64,000 bases of DNA from an uncultured Acidobacteriia bacterium (GTDB taxonomy: Bacteria > Acidobacteriota > Terriglobia > Bryobacterales > Bryobacteraceae): NCBI GenBank assembly GCA_903929755.1, contig CAIYVZ010000197.1, positions 1-64,000 of the forward strand, written 5' to 3'. The notes beneath the pieces were generated by a model. The model ran no database searches and was not told where the DNA came from. It saw only the letters and a list, made by a program, of their open reading frames with translations. Positions 23,559 through 33,400 of this stretch are shown here, one piece after another. Made by a program: the position numbers and the translations under genes. Numbering within the stretch: position 1 is the stretch's first letter; each line of letters starts with the position of its first letter.

Positions 23559-24434
23559 TCACCAGCGAATGGGTTTCGGGAAGTACTCCGCGACCAGGTC
23601 GTCGTAAAACGCCTTGTGGTCTTCCAGCTTGGGACGGGACTCACTCTTCGAGTACAGATCGTACGGGTTGAATTGTCGAACCCATTCCAGCATCTCGCGA
23701 TCATGATCGTCCAGCAGATGTTGGTACGCACCTTCCCTGTGAATCGGGTAGCAGGAGTGATAGCGGATCATGTACTGCGCGGGTTCAGGCAGATAATCCT
23801 TCGTTACGCGGTATAAATATTCATCGTGGCCCCAGGACAGGTGGACGTTGCGGAGACCACAGCCGGGCTCATAGATTCCGTTCTCGGACTGCAGGGCAGG
23901 ATTCAGCGAGTCGGGGTTGGCGGCGAAAAATTCCGGATAGACAATCTTGTTCGACCAGGCGCAGCCGACCGGGAACGTATCACCGACCACAGCCCACTGC
24001 GGTTCGTCGTAGAAGCACAGCATCTTCCCCAGATCATGGATGAAGCCCGTGAGGATCATCCAGCGCGGGTGCCCATCCCGCCGAATGGCTTCCGCCGTCT
24101 GCAGATTGTGCTCAATCTGGGTTAAGGATGTATCGGGGTCGCTGTCATCCACCAGGGTATTCAGCTTCTCCATCGCCTCCCAGATCCCCATCTCGCCACG
24201 GGTCAGGCCGCCGAAGAGGGCTTCCCGTTCGAGGACTGAGGCCAGAGTCTGGAACTGGTGGTTCTGGTGGTAAAACTCGCGGACGACGGGAGGAGTATTG
24301 TCATCGTACTGACGAAACTCCTCTTTCTTCTTGTTCGGATCGTAGCGATCACGAACGGCGTCATCCCATTGATCAAGTGACCGCAGCGGTTCGTAGTGCA
24401 CGATAACTATTCTCTCGCATCCCGTCTCTCGCAT
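23559..24434 (-). CDS. Inositol oxygenase (MIOX)
   Basis: A non-heme diiron oxygenase of 291 residues that cleaves myo-inositol with O2 to D-glucuronate. All six iron ligands known from animal MIOX can be aligned: His109 (EHNLQTAE), His133 and Asp134 (FIHDLGK), His203 (SWGHDEYLY), His226 (IRYHSCYP) and Asp259 (FNPYDLY). It is a cytoplasmic, HD-domain-fold protein without a signal. MIOX is mostly eukaryotic and known from a limited number of bacteria. ATG 24434 lies in a 14-bp tandem duplication; GTG 24401 is a plausible original start and would give 280 residues. No uronate pathway genes lie nearby. Confidence 0.93.
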   Translation of the reverse strand: MRETGCERIVIVHYEPLRSLDQWDDAVRDRYDPNKKKEEFRQYDDNTPPVVREFYHQNHQFQTLASVLEREALFGGLTRGEMGIWEAMEKLNTLVDDSDPDTSLTQIEHNLQTAEAIRRDGHPRWMILTGFIHDLGKMLCFYDEPQWAVVGDTFPVGCAWSNKIVYPEFFAANPDSLNPALQSENGIYEPGCGLRNVHLSWGHDEYLYRVTKDYLPEPAQYMIRYHSCYPIHREGAYQHLLDDHDREMLEWVRQFNPYDLYSKSESRPKLEDHKAFYDDLVAEYFPKPIRW

Positions 24435-24438
24435 CCGG
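24411..24438. repeat. 14-bp near-perfect tandem duplication at the MIOX start
   Basis: TCTCTCGCATCCCG (24411-24424) is followed by TCTCTCGCATCCGG (24425-24438), 13 of 14 identical. Each copy carries an ATG on the minus strand, but only the upstream one is in frame with MIOX. Without the duplication that in-frame ATG would not exist and GTG 24401 would be the first start. Confidence 0.85.
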
Positions 24439-24477
24439 GCTCAAATGAGAAGGCATCATGTTCCGTAACCGGACAGG

Positions 24478-26217
24478 TCATCGCACGGGGAAAGGTTCCC
24501 GTGCGATGACGCCCTCACCCTCACGAATCGTAATCAAATAGCCAGCCGAAAGACCGGCATAGCCCTCAGTAGTTCCATTAGGCCAGCGGATCTCCACGTC
24601 GGCTTTATCTGCCTGGCCCAGGCCAAAATGCAGCCGGCGATCGCTTGATGAATAGAAGCTCGACTGGCTTACCACTTCCTGCGTCTGGCGCTTCTCGCCG
24701 TATTGCACGGTGACGCGGGCTCCAATGGCAGACCGGTTCGACTTCGTGCCGGTGAGCTTCAGCTTCAGCCACCGGTTATCCCCCGAAACATCATTGCGCA
24801 GTAACGATGGCGCCTCGTTCATGTTCATGATCAGGATGTCGAGATCGCCGTCGTTATCGAAGTCCCCAAAGGCGCAGCCCCGGCTGGAGTGGGGTGCGGC
24901 GACGCCCGGTCCGGCGTCGTCAATCAGCTCTTCGAAGCGACCGTTCCCGAGATTGCGAAACACCACGCGCGGTGTCTTCCACGGGTATGCCGGCACCTTC
25001 TTTTCCACCTCGGGATAGACGTGGCCGGTGACGAGGAAGAGGTCCGGGTATCCGTCGTTATCCAGATCAACGATGCCGGTGCCCCAGCCGACGAAGCGGG
25101 TTTCCACGCTCAGGCCCGCAGTCACGGTCTGATCGAAAAAAGTACCGTCGCCCGCGTTGCGGTACAGGATGCTGGTGTCGTCCGTGAAGTGGGTCTTGAA
25201 AATATCCAACTGGCCGTCCAGGTTGTAATCTCCCAGGCCGACCCCCATGCCGGCTTGTTCGCGGCCGTCTTCGTTAAGCGCAACTCCTGATTCGAGGGCT
25301 GTCTCGGTAAAGGTCCCGTCATGGTTATTGCGGAAGAGGAGGCTCGGGGAAGAGTCGCAGGCGGCGTAGATGTCGGGCCAGCCGTCGTTATTGAAATCGG
25401 CCGCGACCGTGGTCATCACGTAGCTGGATTTTGCCTTGGCCAGACCGGACTGCGTGGAGACATCCGTGAAAGTACCGTCGCCATTGTTGCGGTAGAGGGC
25501 GATCCCGCCGTGCGGCAGGCCCCGCGGGCCGCAATTGACGGAGACGCCTTTCCAGACGCAGTTATCGGCTGAGCCGGGGAGCGGGGCGGTCTTGAGGTCG
25601 AACGGCGTGTAGTTACCCACGACGAGGTCGAGGTTCCCATCGCGATCATAATCGAGCCAGGTGCAGCCGGAACCCCACTGCGGCGCTTTCGCGAGCAGTC
25701 CGGCCTGAGCGGTGACGTCGGTAAAGGTCCCGTCGCCGTTGTTGCGGTAGAGAATGTTCTGGCCCCAACAGGTGATGAAGATATCTTCGAAACCATCGTT
25801 GTTATAGTCCGCCACCGCGACCGCCGAGGCCCAGGCTGTTCGCGTGAGACCAGCTTTTTCGGTGACATCGGTGAAGGTGCCATCGCGGTTGTTCTTGTAG
25901 AGGCGATTGGTTGCCCCTGCGGGCGTACCTTCGAGGCGGGTGCCGGAGAGCAGAAAGATGTCGAGCCAGCCGTCGTTATCGTAGTCGAGGAAAGCCACGC
26001 CGCAGCCGATGGTTTCGAGGATGTACTTCTTCGTGTCCACGCCGCCGTAGACGCCTGGTCTGGTGAGCCCGGCTTGCTTGGCGATATCGGTGAGCCGGGA
26101 AGCCCAGGGAAGGCCCGACGGTTTCCCTCGTGGTGTGGGCCGGACCCCTCGCGTGGCGATGCCTTGCCCCAGCAAGGGAGCGGCCAGCAGCGATAGTGCG
26201 TGGCGGCGATTGATCAC
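24478..26217 (-). CDS. CRTAC1 family protein (VCBS propeller plus ASPIC/UnbV domain)
   Basis: An exported protein of 579 residues. A twin-arginine-like start (NRRHALSLLAAPLLGQG) precedes a propeller of repeated calcium loops (DYDNDGWLDI, DYNNDGFEDI, DYDRDGNLDL, DFNNDGWPDI, DYNLDGQLDI, DLDNDGYPDL, DFDNDGDLDI) separated by LYRNNGDGTFTDVT. A C-terminal ASPIC/UnbV domain (about 480-570: IGARVTVQYGEKRQ, VEIRWPNGTTE) follows. These domains are thought to bind calcium and carbohydrate or protein, without known catalysis. The start is GTG 26217, overlapping the upstream stop as GTGA. It is the last gene of the five-gene run that begins at 34990. Confidence 0.9.
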   Translation of the reverse strand: MINRRHALSLLAAPLLGQGIATRGVRPTPRGKPSGLPWASRLTDIAKQAGLTRPGVYGGVDTKKYILETIGCGVAFLDYDNDGWLDIFLLSGTRLEGTPAGATNRLYKNNRDGTFTDVTEKAGLTRTAWASAVAVADYNNDGFEDIFITCWGQNILYRNNGDGTFTDVTAQAGLLAKAPQWGSGCTWLDYDRDGNLDLVVGNYTPFDLKTAPLPGSADNCVWKGVSVNCGPRGLPHGGIALYRNNGDGTFTDVSTQSGLAKAKSSYVMTTVAADFNNDGWPDIYAACDSSPSLLFRNNHDGTFTETALESGVALNEDGREQAGMGVGLGDYNLDGQLDIFKTHFTDDTSILYRNAGDGTFFDQTVTAGLSVETRFVGWGTGIVDLDNDGYPDLFLVTGHVYPEVEKKVPAYPWKTPRVVFRNLGNGRFEELIDDAGPGVAAPHSSRGCAFGDFDNDGDLDILIMNMNEAPSLLRNDVSGDNRWLKLKLTGTKSNRSAIGARVTVQYGEKRQTQEVVSQSSFYSSSDRRLHFGLGQADKADVEIRWPNGTTEGYAGLSAGYLITIREGEGVIAREPFPVR

Positions 26218-27761
26218 GGTTTCGTGGCGAGCCGGAACTGAATGCTCTGCGGATTCCATTTTAGAAAGCGCGTTATGGCGGCCTGCGAATCCGCCTTGCG
26301 GCCCTGGCGGTCATACAGCACGGCGAGTTGCGCGGCTGCCTGCATCAGGGACGGGTCCAGCGTGAGGGCTCTCTGGAGTTCTCGTTCGGCCTCCCCCAGG
26401 TTGTTCGCCCGCATCAGAGCCAGACCGTGGTTCATGGCGAAAGTAGAGGACTGGGGGGCGGAATCGACAGCCCACTGGCTTAGCTGGACCGCTTTCTCCG
26501 GGGCGCTGGTCCCAAGGTAAAGGACTTCCAGCGCGGCCAGCACTTCAGGGTCCTTGCTCTGTTGGTTCGTCGGGAGAGACTCCACCAGGCGTGTGGCCTG
26601 CGCGGCGAGGGCGGGCAGGTTGCGTTCGCTTGCGAGTTGCAGGGCGGCAAGGGCCATGTTGCGCTGGCGAAATTCGGCGGCAGGCTGGCGCCACGCTTTG
26701 ATGCCGGGCGGCCCCGCGGATGCTGGTGGCGCAGGGGAACCAGGGCGGCGGAGTTGGTGGTCCGTAACGGCCAAATGCGCCACGTTGCTGGTGGGACGGG
26801 CAGGCATGTGGCACCCGGCGCAATCGGTGGCTTTCCCCCTGTGGGTCTTGGCGAGAGTTGTCTGCGCATGGCACCCCGCGCAGACCTGTGCCAGCTTCGT
26901 GGCTCGGTTCGCCTTGTCACCGTGGGGGTTGTGGCAGGAACCGCACCAGAGCTTTCCGGATGCGGCGCATTTGCTTTCCGCCAGTTCCTCCACTTGAGTC
27001 ACGGCCTTGCGTCCCTTCTCCGCCGGATCCTGCAAGAGATAGGTGGCCATGGTGGTTTCGAGCGTCTCACCGGGGTGGTAATCCCACTGCGTCTTGCCCG
27101 GATTGTTGACGCGCATCTCACCTTCCAGGTGGCACTGTTCGCAGACGCTGTCGCGGGCGGCTCCGGTCAGCCTGGCGGGATTTACAATGTTGCTGGCCGA
27201 AGGGCTCGCGACATGCGCTGCTGTTGGCCCGTGGCAGCGGTCACACGTGATTGCGGTAAGGCTGGCAGCGGGAATCCTGCGGCCATCCGCGTCGGTCGCC
27301 TGGGCTCGGCCCGCGTGGCAGAAAAGGCAGTTCTCCGTTATGGGCCGGTCGAAATCGAGAAGCGGCATTTGCTCGTAACCGGGCGACACATCCCAGCCCC
27401 CGGACTTGTACCAGGTGAGCGGCGATTCCAGCAAATAGTCGCCAATCCGGACCGCGTACGTGCGGGCTTTTACGCCGCGCCCCAGCTGAAATGCCACGGG
27501 GTATTCGGCAGTAACCCCTCGTTCCGAGAGCGTATGAAAGAGCTTGCCTTTGCGGAAGTCAGCTGTGAGCACGCTGCCGGACGGCGCGTGTGTGGCACGG
27601 CCTGCGGGAATCACATCCGCGGGGCCCAGAGATCGGCCCATGGGTGATGCGAGGAAGCGGGCCGTTTCCAGCGGATGGCAGGTTTTGCAGGGGGGAGAAA
27701 CAGTCTGGGCGGAGATCAGCAATGCGCTGACTCCGCCCAGAGTGAAAACGTGACGCAGCAT
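26214..27761 (-). CDS. Heptaheme cytochrome c with C-terminal TPR repeats
   Basis: An exported protein of 515 residues with a signal peptide (1-19) and seven CxxCH heme sites: starting at Cys25, 145, 173, 207, 273, 294 and 314. The heme part resembles the cytochrome c554/multiheme family. A Pro/Ala-rich linker (335-355) leads to a TPR region (about 365-505) including ALMRANNLGEAERELQRALTLDPSLMQAAAQLAVLYDRQG in pieces. It probably moves electrons in the periplasm or at the outer membrane while the TPR binds a partner. Its ATG overlaps the PIG-L stop by one base (TAATG) and its stop overlaps the CRTAC1 start, so the three are translationally coupled. Confidence 0.9.
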   Translation of the reverse strand: MLRHVFTLGGVSALLISAQTVSPPCKTCHPLETARFLASPMGRSLGPADVIPAGRATHAPSGSVLTADFRKGKLFHTLSERGVTAEYPVAFQLGRGVKARTYAVRIGDYLLESPLTWYKSGGWDVSPGYEQMPLLDFDRPITENCLFCHAGRAQATDADGRRIPAASLTAITCDRCHGPTAAHVASPSASNIVNPARLTGAARDSVCEQCHLEGEMRVNNPGKTQWDYHPGETLETTMATYLLQDPAEKGRKAVTQVEELAESKCAASGKLWCGSCHNPHGDKANRATKLAQVCAGCHAQTTLAKTHRGKATDCAGCHMPARPTSNVAHLAVTDHQLRRPGSPAPPASAGPPGIKAWRQPAAEFRQRNMALAALQLASERNLPALAAQATRLVESLPTNQQSKDPEVLAALEVLYLGTSAPEKAVQLSQWAVDSAPQSSTFAMNHGLALMRANNLGEAERELQRALTLDPSLMQAAAQLAVLYDRQGRKADSQAAITRFLKWNPQSIQFRLATKP

Positions 27762-30469
27762 TACCGCTGGGGGTTTTTCGGCAGGCTGAGCATATTGGCG
27801 AAGATGCGGTAGGCGCCGGGCACGCCATCGGGCAACTGACGGTAGAACGCATAGGCGTTATACACGTAAATCCCTTTGCCGTACTTCGCATAAAGCAAGC
27901 CACCTGACTGCGCCTCCTGGCCGTCATCATGCGTTTCCAGCAGCGCCTGATACTGCGGATCCCAGGTCTTCATCCACTTGGAACCGCGCTCTTCCACCCA
28001 GCCGGTAAAGTCCTTTTCGGTGACTTTGTTGGGCCAGTTGAAGACGGGGTGCGCGGGGATGAGGATGTTCACCTTCGAGACTTCGTCAGTAACTTCTTCC
28101 GGATTATTCCCCATCACGTAGGGGTACGGTCCGAAGTTATGGTCGAACTCGGGGGTGTTGTACTGAACCACCACCACGCCGCCGTTCTTCACATATTCCA
28201 GGAGCCGGGCGTTATGGACTTTCACGTCTTCACGAGCCGCATAGGCGCGAACGCCCAGCAGAATAATGTCGAAACGAGACAGGTCGCCGGTGGCAACTTC
28301 CGAGGGCCCCAGCAGGGTCGCTTTCACTCCGAGATGCTCCAGAGAAGCAGGGACATCGTCGCCCGTGCCCATAACGTAGGCCACCTTCAGCCCCGGTGCC
28401 ACCTTCACATCCACTCCGGCAAGACTATAGGTCGACGGCTTGTAGAGGAAGTAAGGCCGCAGGCCGGAGTATCCGGTAACTTCATAGCCTTCGGTATATT
28501 TGCGTCCGTTGTACTCGGCCACGGCCTGAATCTGGTACGGCTTCTCCGCCAGGTTGGCGGGCGTCACCTGGAAGACCATGGCCTGTTCCTGACCATCATC
28601 CGCCGTAGTGAAATCAGCGGATGCGGGCTTTGATGTCCAGCCCGCCGGCAGGTTCAGACGAACGGTGCCACTGGCCGGGCCTTTCACGTTGCTGCGAACC
28701 ACTGCATTCACTTCAAAGGCCTTCGAGCCGAGCGGCACAATGCCTGCGCGCGGCGCGATGGCAATGCTGACGGCGGGCGCCAGCGCCAGGGGTTCCTTCA
28801 CCGTGCCGGAGCCGGTGACGCGCTTGATGGTCTGCACATACTGACCGATGCGAATGGGCGCGCCTTCATATTCGAAATCAGCCCAGGCCGCCAGCGGATA
28901 CGGGGCGAGCGGATTATTGACAAAGCGCTCGTCCGCGATGTCGTAGTAAGACTGTTCCAGATCGGGGCGGGAGAAGTAGGGGCGCGTAAAGGTGGCGTTA
29001 TCCGGCACCGCGACGTTAAAGCGAACGTCCAGCGCTTTCGCGTTCGCCAGCGGCCCAGGTGTAACGGGAGTGGCGGCGGCGATGGTCCAGGTCTCCTTCT
29101 GCTGGTACGCCTCTACCGACGCAGCCTTCAGCGTGACAGGCGTTGCAGTCTGGTTCACTACATGGACCTTCACGGCGAACTTCTGGCCGGGAATGGCGAG
29201 GCGGAAAGTTTCGGGGTCGCCCATCATGGCCGCGAACGGCGAAGTGGGTTCCGTGGCCGGCGCCACATTGGCTGCGATGGAAAGGCCCAGGGCTTCGGCG
29301 AGAGCGTCGTTGAACTGCACGCGCTTCACCTGCAATTCGTGCGTCACGTTATACTTCGCCATCTCCGGCAAATTGCTCTTGTTCACTGCGTCAATCAGGG
29401 CGCTGGTGGCCTTCATGCCGGTGGCCAGCGCGGGCGCGGTGGCGTCGGGTTTGATGGCGGAGAATTTGGCTGTCGCGTCTTCCACAGCAGCGTTGATCTG
29501 GCGCAGGCCATCGGTTAGAAATGCCGGGGGACTGTTACCCGCAAGCGCTGCGATTCCGGAAAGCGAGGTATCGATACCGTCGAAGAAGCCGGTCTCCTTA
29601 TCGGGCACGGAGACTTCAGAGGCATAGCGGTGGTACGCGCTCATCATCTGGCCGGCGTTCGGAATGGAGCTGCCGCCATTCTGCGATTTCTGATATCCCA
29701 GGCCTTCGCGCGAGATCTGCTGGTAAGAAGCGCCCAGGATGGGGTCGTAATCGCCTTCGGGAACTTCAACGTTGACGGAGAGCTGGCTGCCGCCGCCGCG
29801 CCGGGAATTGGGGGCGCGGGCATAATCCTTCAGCGGATTCCAGGGTTTCAGGCCGGCTTTGATCTGGTCCGGAAATACGTTGGGGTCGCCGGCGGCGCGG
29901 AAGACTTCCTGCGCCATGGCGCCGGCCGTCTGGTGGTTGCCATGGCCGTCGCTGGTACCGCCCACGAACACCGACGTAATCACGAGCGGGCGAACCTGCC
30001 GGACAACCTTCACCACGTCATAGAGAACACGGTCATGCGTCCAGCGTGAAATGGATTCGGCCTTGGTCTTCGAGAAGCCGTAGTCAATTACGCGCGTCCA
30101 GTACTGATCCACGCCGTAATAGCGTCCGGCGGATAGCAGTTCCATGGTACGAACCAGGCCGAGAGCGTCGAAGTAATCGGGCGACATTACGTTCGCGCCG
30201 CCCTCTCCCCGATTGAGCGTGAGCAGCGAAACGCGCGCACCCTGGCCGCGTGACTCGTACGCAAGCATCCCGCCGTCTTCATCGTCGGGGTGCGCGGTGA
30301 TCATCATGAGGCTGGCCCGGGTATGGAGCTTTTTCAAACTCTGCCAGAGGGCCGGCGAGCCCCGGTTGACCGCGATTTCGCGATCAACCGTGGCAGGCTG
30401 GATAGTAGTGCTGTAAGGCAACTGCGCGAATGCGCAGGCAGATGCAACGAAGATTAGCAGGGGCTTCAT
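27761..30469 (-). CDS. Large exported PIG-L family deacetylase
   Basis: A protein of 902 residues with signal peptide 1-15. The N-terminal PIG-L (LmbE-like) zinc hydrolase domain (about 50-260) has the HPDDE motif at 60-64 and a second ligand pair in DGHGNHQ (His176 and His179), typical of enzymes removing acetyl from N-acetyl sugars. A beta-sandwich region (about 410-640) resembles NEW3-like modules. A C-terminal glutamine amidotransferase-like fold (about 660-895: RFDIILLGVRAYAAR, VKNGGVVVVQYNTPEF, HPVFNWPN) follows. It is much larger than the usual 230-300 residue enzymes. It lies directly after a TonB receptor gene and before a heptaheme cytochrome gene, suggesting action on an imported acetylated glycan. 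Confidence 0.88.
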   Translation of the reverse strand: MKPLLIFVASACAFAQLPYSTTIQPATVDREIAVNRGSPALWQSLKKLHTRASLMMITAHPDDEDGGMLAYESRGQGARVSLLTLNRGEGGANVMSPDYFDALGLVRTMELLSAGRYYGVDQYWTRVIDYGFSKTKAESISRWTHDRVLYDVVKVVRQVRPLVITSVFVGGTSDGHGNHQTAGAMAQEVFRAAGDPNVFPDQIKAGLKPWNPLKDYARAPNSRRGGGSQLSVNVEVPEGDYDPILGASYQQISREGLGYQKSQNGGSSIPNAGQMMSAYHRYASEVSVPDKETGFFDGIDTSLSGIAALAGNSPPAFLTDGLRQINAAVEDATAKFSAIKPDATAPALATGMKATSALIDAVNKSNLPEMAKYNVTHELQVKRVQFNDALAEALGLSIAANVAPATEPTSPFAAMMGDPETFRLAIPGQKFAVKVHVVNQTATPVTLKAASVEAYQQKETWTIAAATPVTPGPLANAKALDVRFNVAVPDNATFTRPYFSRPDLEQSYYDIADERFVNNPLAPYPLAAWADFEYEGAPIRIGQYVQTIKRVTGSGTVKEPLALAPAVSIAIAPRAGIVPLGSKAFEVNAVVRSNVKGPASGTVRLNLPAGWTSKPASADFTTADDGQEQAMVFQVTPANLAEKPYQIQAVAEYNGRKYTEGYEVTGYSGLRPYFLYKPSTYSLAGVDVKVAPGLKVAYVMGTGDDVPASLEHLGVKATLLGPSEVATGDLSRFDIILLGVRAYAAREDVKVHNARLLEYVKNGGVVVVQYNTPEFDHNFGPYPYVMGNNPEEVTDEVSKVNILIPAHPVFNWPNKVTEKDFTGWVEERGSKWMKTWDPQYQALLETHDDGQEAQSGGLLYAKYGKGIYVYNAYAFYRQLPDGVPGAYRIFANMLSLPKNPQR

Positions 30470-30487
30470 CAGTTTCTTAGGTCCTTC

Positions 30488-33400
30488 TTAGAAGTACATT
30501 TTCAGGGCGAACTGAATGTCCCGGGGCTCGCCAATGGCACCGGTGATTTTGCCGAAGGACGCAATGGACGCGGGCGCGGCATTGGCCGAAGGATTGGCGA
30601 AGTTCGCGTGGTTAAACGAGTTGAAGAACTCGCTGCGGAATTCAACCTTCAGGCGCTCGGTTACTACGAACGTCTTGAAGAGGCTGATGTCCATGTTCAT
30701 CAGGCCCGGACCATGGAAGGCGCGGGGGGCGCAGGTTCCGAACTGGCCGAGCGCGACGGTGGAGAACGCCGCCGGATTCAGGAAGAAACCCGGAGAGTTG
30801 GCACCCACAATCCGGCGCGGATCCTGCGTGGCGCCGGCGAATGGATCGCCAATGCAATTGGCGCGGCTGGCGTGGCTGCCGCCGGTGGCGGAGTTATCCG
30901 GAGCGGTGGCGGTGAACGGAATACCGCCCTGCAGGGTCACAATAGAGTTCAGTTGCCAGCCACCCACCAGCTTGCTGGCGCGCGAGTTATTGCTGAGGAA
31001 TTTGCCACCCTGCCCGATGGGCAGACTGTAGACGGCATTCCCGACCAGCTTGTGGCGAACGTCGAACGGCGAGAAGCTGCGCTCCAGGCTGTAGTTGTAG
31101 GCGTTGGCCGGGGTGGAACCGCCCGTCAGGTTATCCACGAAGTCGGCAAAGTTCTTGCTGAACGTGTAGCTGATGCCGTAGCCCAGACCCTTCGAATAGC
31201 GGCGCTTCAGAGAGACCAGCAGACCGTTGTAGTTGGTGTTGCCGTCGTTTGTGGCCAGTTCCAGATAGGCGTGGGTTCCTGCCAGCGTGTTCACGTTGGA
31301 ATTCAGATTGGCGTACGGGAACCTGGTTACCGCCGCGCCGTTCACAAGAGTGGCGACACCCTGGTTGGCGTTGCGGAGCCGATTCTCCTTGCGGCCAAAG
31401 TTGCCTACCCAGGAGACATCCAGAACCGTGTTGGGCGTGAATTCCCACTGCGGCCCGAAGCTGGCCTGCTGCACATACGGCGTGCGCTGATTCGGATCCT
31501 GCGCCCGGACCTGTACTTTCGAGAGATCCAGAATCGCGGGGCCAAACTGGCTGGCCGGGAAGCCGTTCTTCAGCAGGAAGACGGGTGTGGTGGAGCCAGC
31601 GGACTGCGTAATCGACTGGTCAAAGAAGAACGGCGGGTTCGCGCCGAGCACGCTCTCTGAACCGATGCGGACATCGTGCTGGTAGAAGAGCCCGTAGCCG
31701 CCGCGGAGCACCATTTTGGAAATCGGCTGGTAGCTGAAACCGAAGCGCGGTGCAAAGTCGTTCTTATCGGGGTGGATCAGACTGCGGGAGAACCAGTCGC
31801 CCGCCTTTGCCACCACGTAACCGCCACCGTTCTCGGGTGTGAAGTTCGCCAGGGCATTCTGGTGATTGAGTACAGGTGAGAAAAGTTCGTAGCGAAGGCC
31901 ATAGTTGATGGTCAGGTTCTTGCGCACGCGCCAGCTGTCCTGGGCGAAGAAGCTAAAGCCCTGTTTGTAGTTGTGAACAATGGTCGGCGTGGTGAACGCC
32001 GCCGCGGAAACATCGCCCAGCAGGAAGTCCGCCACGCCGATGCCAACGTTGCCGGTATAGATGCCACTCGACGTAATCTGCCCCTGCGGCGACTGCGCAT
32101 CAAGGAAGTTATCGCTCGTGTGGCGACTTTCAAAACCGAACTTCAGGCTGTGGTCGCCTTTCAGCCAGCTGAGCGTATCCAGAAGTTGCCAGACCTGTGC
32201 GATCTGTGCCTGGGGACGCCACGGCGCCGTGCCCAGGCGCTGCATGCCAGTGATGTTGATGGGCGGCAGGCCCGCGTTAAAGGCGTTTGCAGGAATGCCG
32301 GTGAGACCGAACTGCGAGGCCGCCGACTTTCCAAGCTCAAGTCCAAGTGCGTCGCTGTGCGCGTTATCGCGCGTGAAGCCAAGCCGGAATTCGTTCAGCA
32401 TGGCCGGCGAGAGAACGTCCGTCCACGAGAATGCCACTGACTTCGCCTTGATCTGGTACTGCGTGGCGAAGTTGCCGTTGCCCGCGAGCGGATTATCCGT
32501 CCACGGTGAATCCTGACGCTTCACAACGTATTCGCTGTAGCGGCCAAAGATGCGGTTGTTGTCGCTGATGTTGTGGTCAATCCTCGTGTCCCAGGAGTAA
32601 GTGTCGTTGGGGACTGAGTATTGGAACTGGTAGTTGGCAGTACCACCCCAACTGCCTGGCGTCCCCTGACGGGCGACCGCGGAAGGAATGTTCGGATTCG
32701 GATAAAGAGCCAGGAGCTTTGAGCCCACCGGATCGATGCAGGACGGCGCAATGATGTTACCCGTAATGCAGCCCGCCTGTCCGGCAACAGCAGGATTCGC
32801 CAGCGTCGGCTTCAGTTCGGTGAAGTTACCAGCCTTCATCAGAGGCGTGGGAACGGTGGAGAGAATGGTGGTCGCTTTGCGGCTTGACAGTTTCTGCGCA
32901 TCGCCGAAGAAGAAGGTCTTGTGTTTGATTACCGGCCCACCAAAGGTGCCGCCGTACTGGTTCTGCACAAAGTGGCCGCGCGGGACGCCGCCCGCGTTGT
33001 TGATGAAGCTGTTGGCATCGAAACGGTTGTTGCGCAGGAACTCCCACACGCTGCCGTGGAAGGCATCGGAACCGCTCTTGAGAGAAGCGTTAATTACCGC
33101 ACCCGCAGAGGTTCCGAATTCCGAAGAGTAGGTCCGGGTCTGGACGCGGAACTCAGAGAGGGCGTCTGGCGGCGGCTGCACCACCTGCACGGAACCGTCC
33201 TGCAAATTTGTTGAGCCGGAGTTGTTTTCAATACCGTCCAGCGAGAAGTAGTTCTGGGTTTCCAGGTTACCGTTCGAACTGAAGCGATCCGGCGCGGCAT
33301 TCGAAACTGTGGGCGATTTCTGGATGCCGGCTTCGAGCAGCGCCAGATCCGAATAGCGGCGGCCATTCAGGGGCAGATCGCGAATCTGCTGTTCCTGCAC

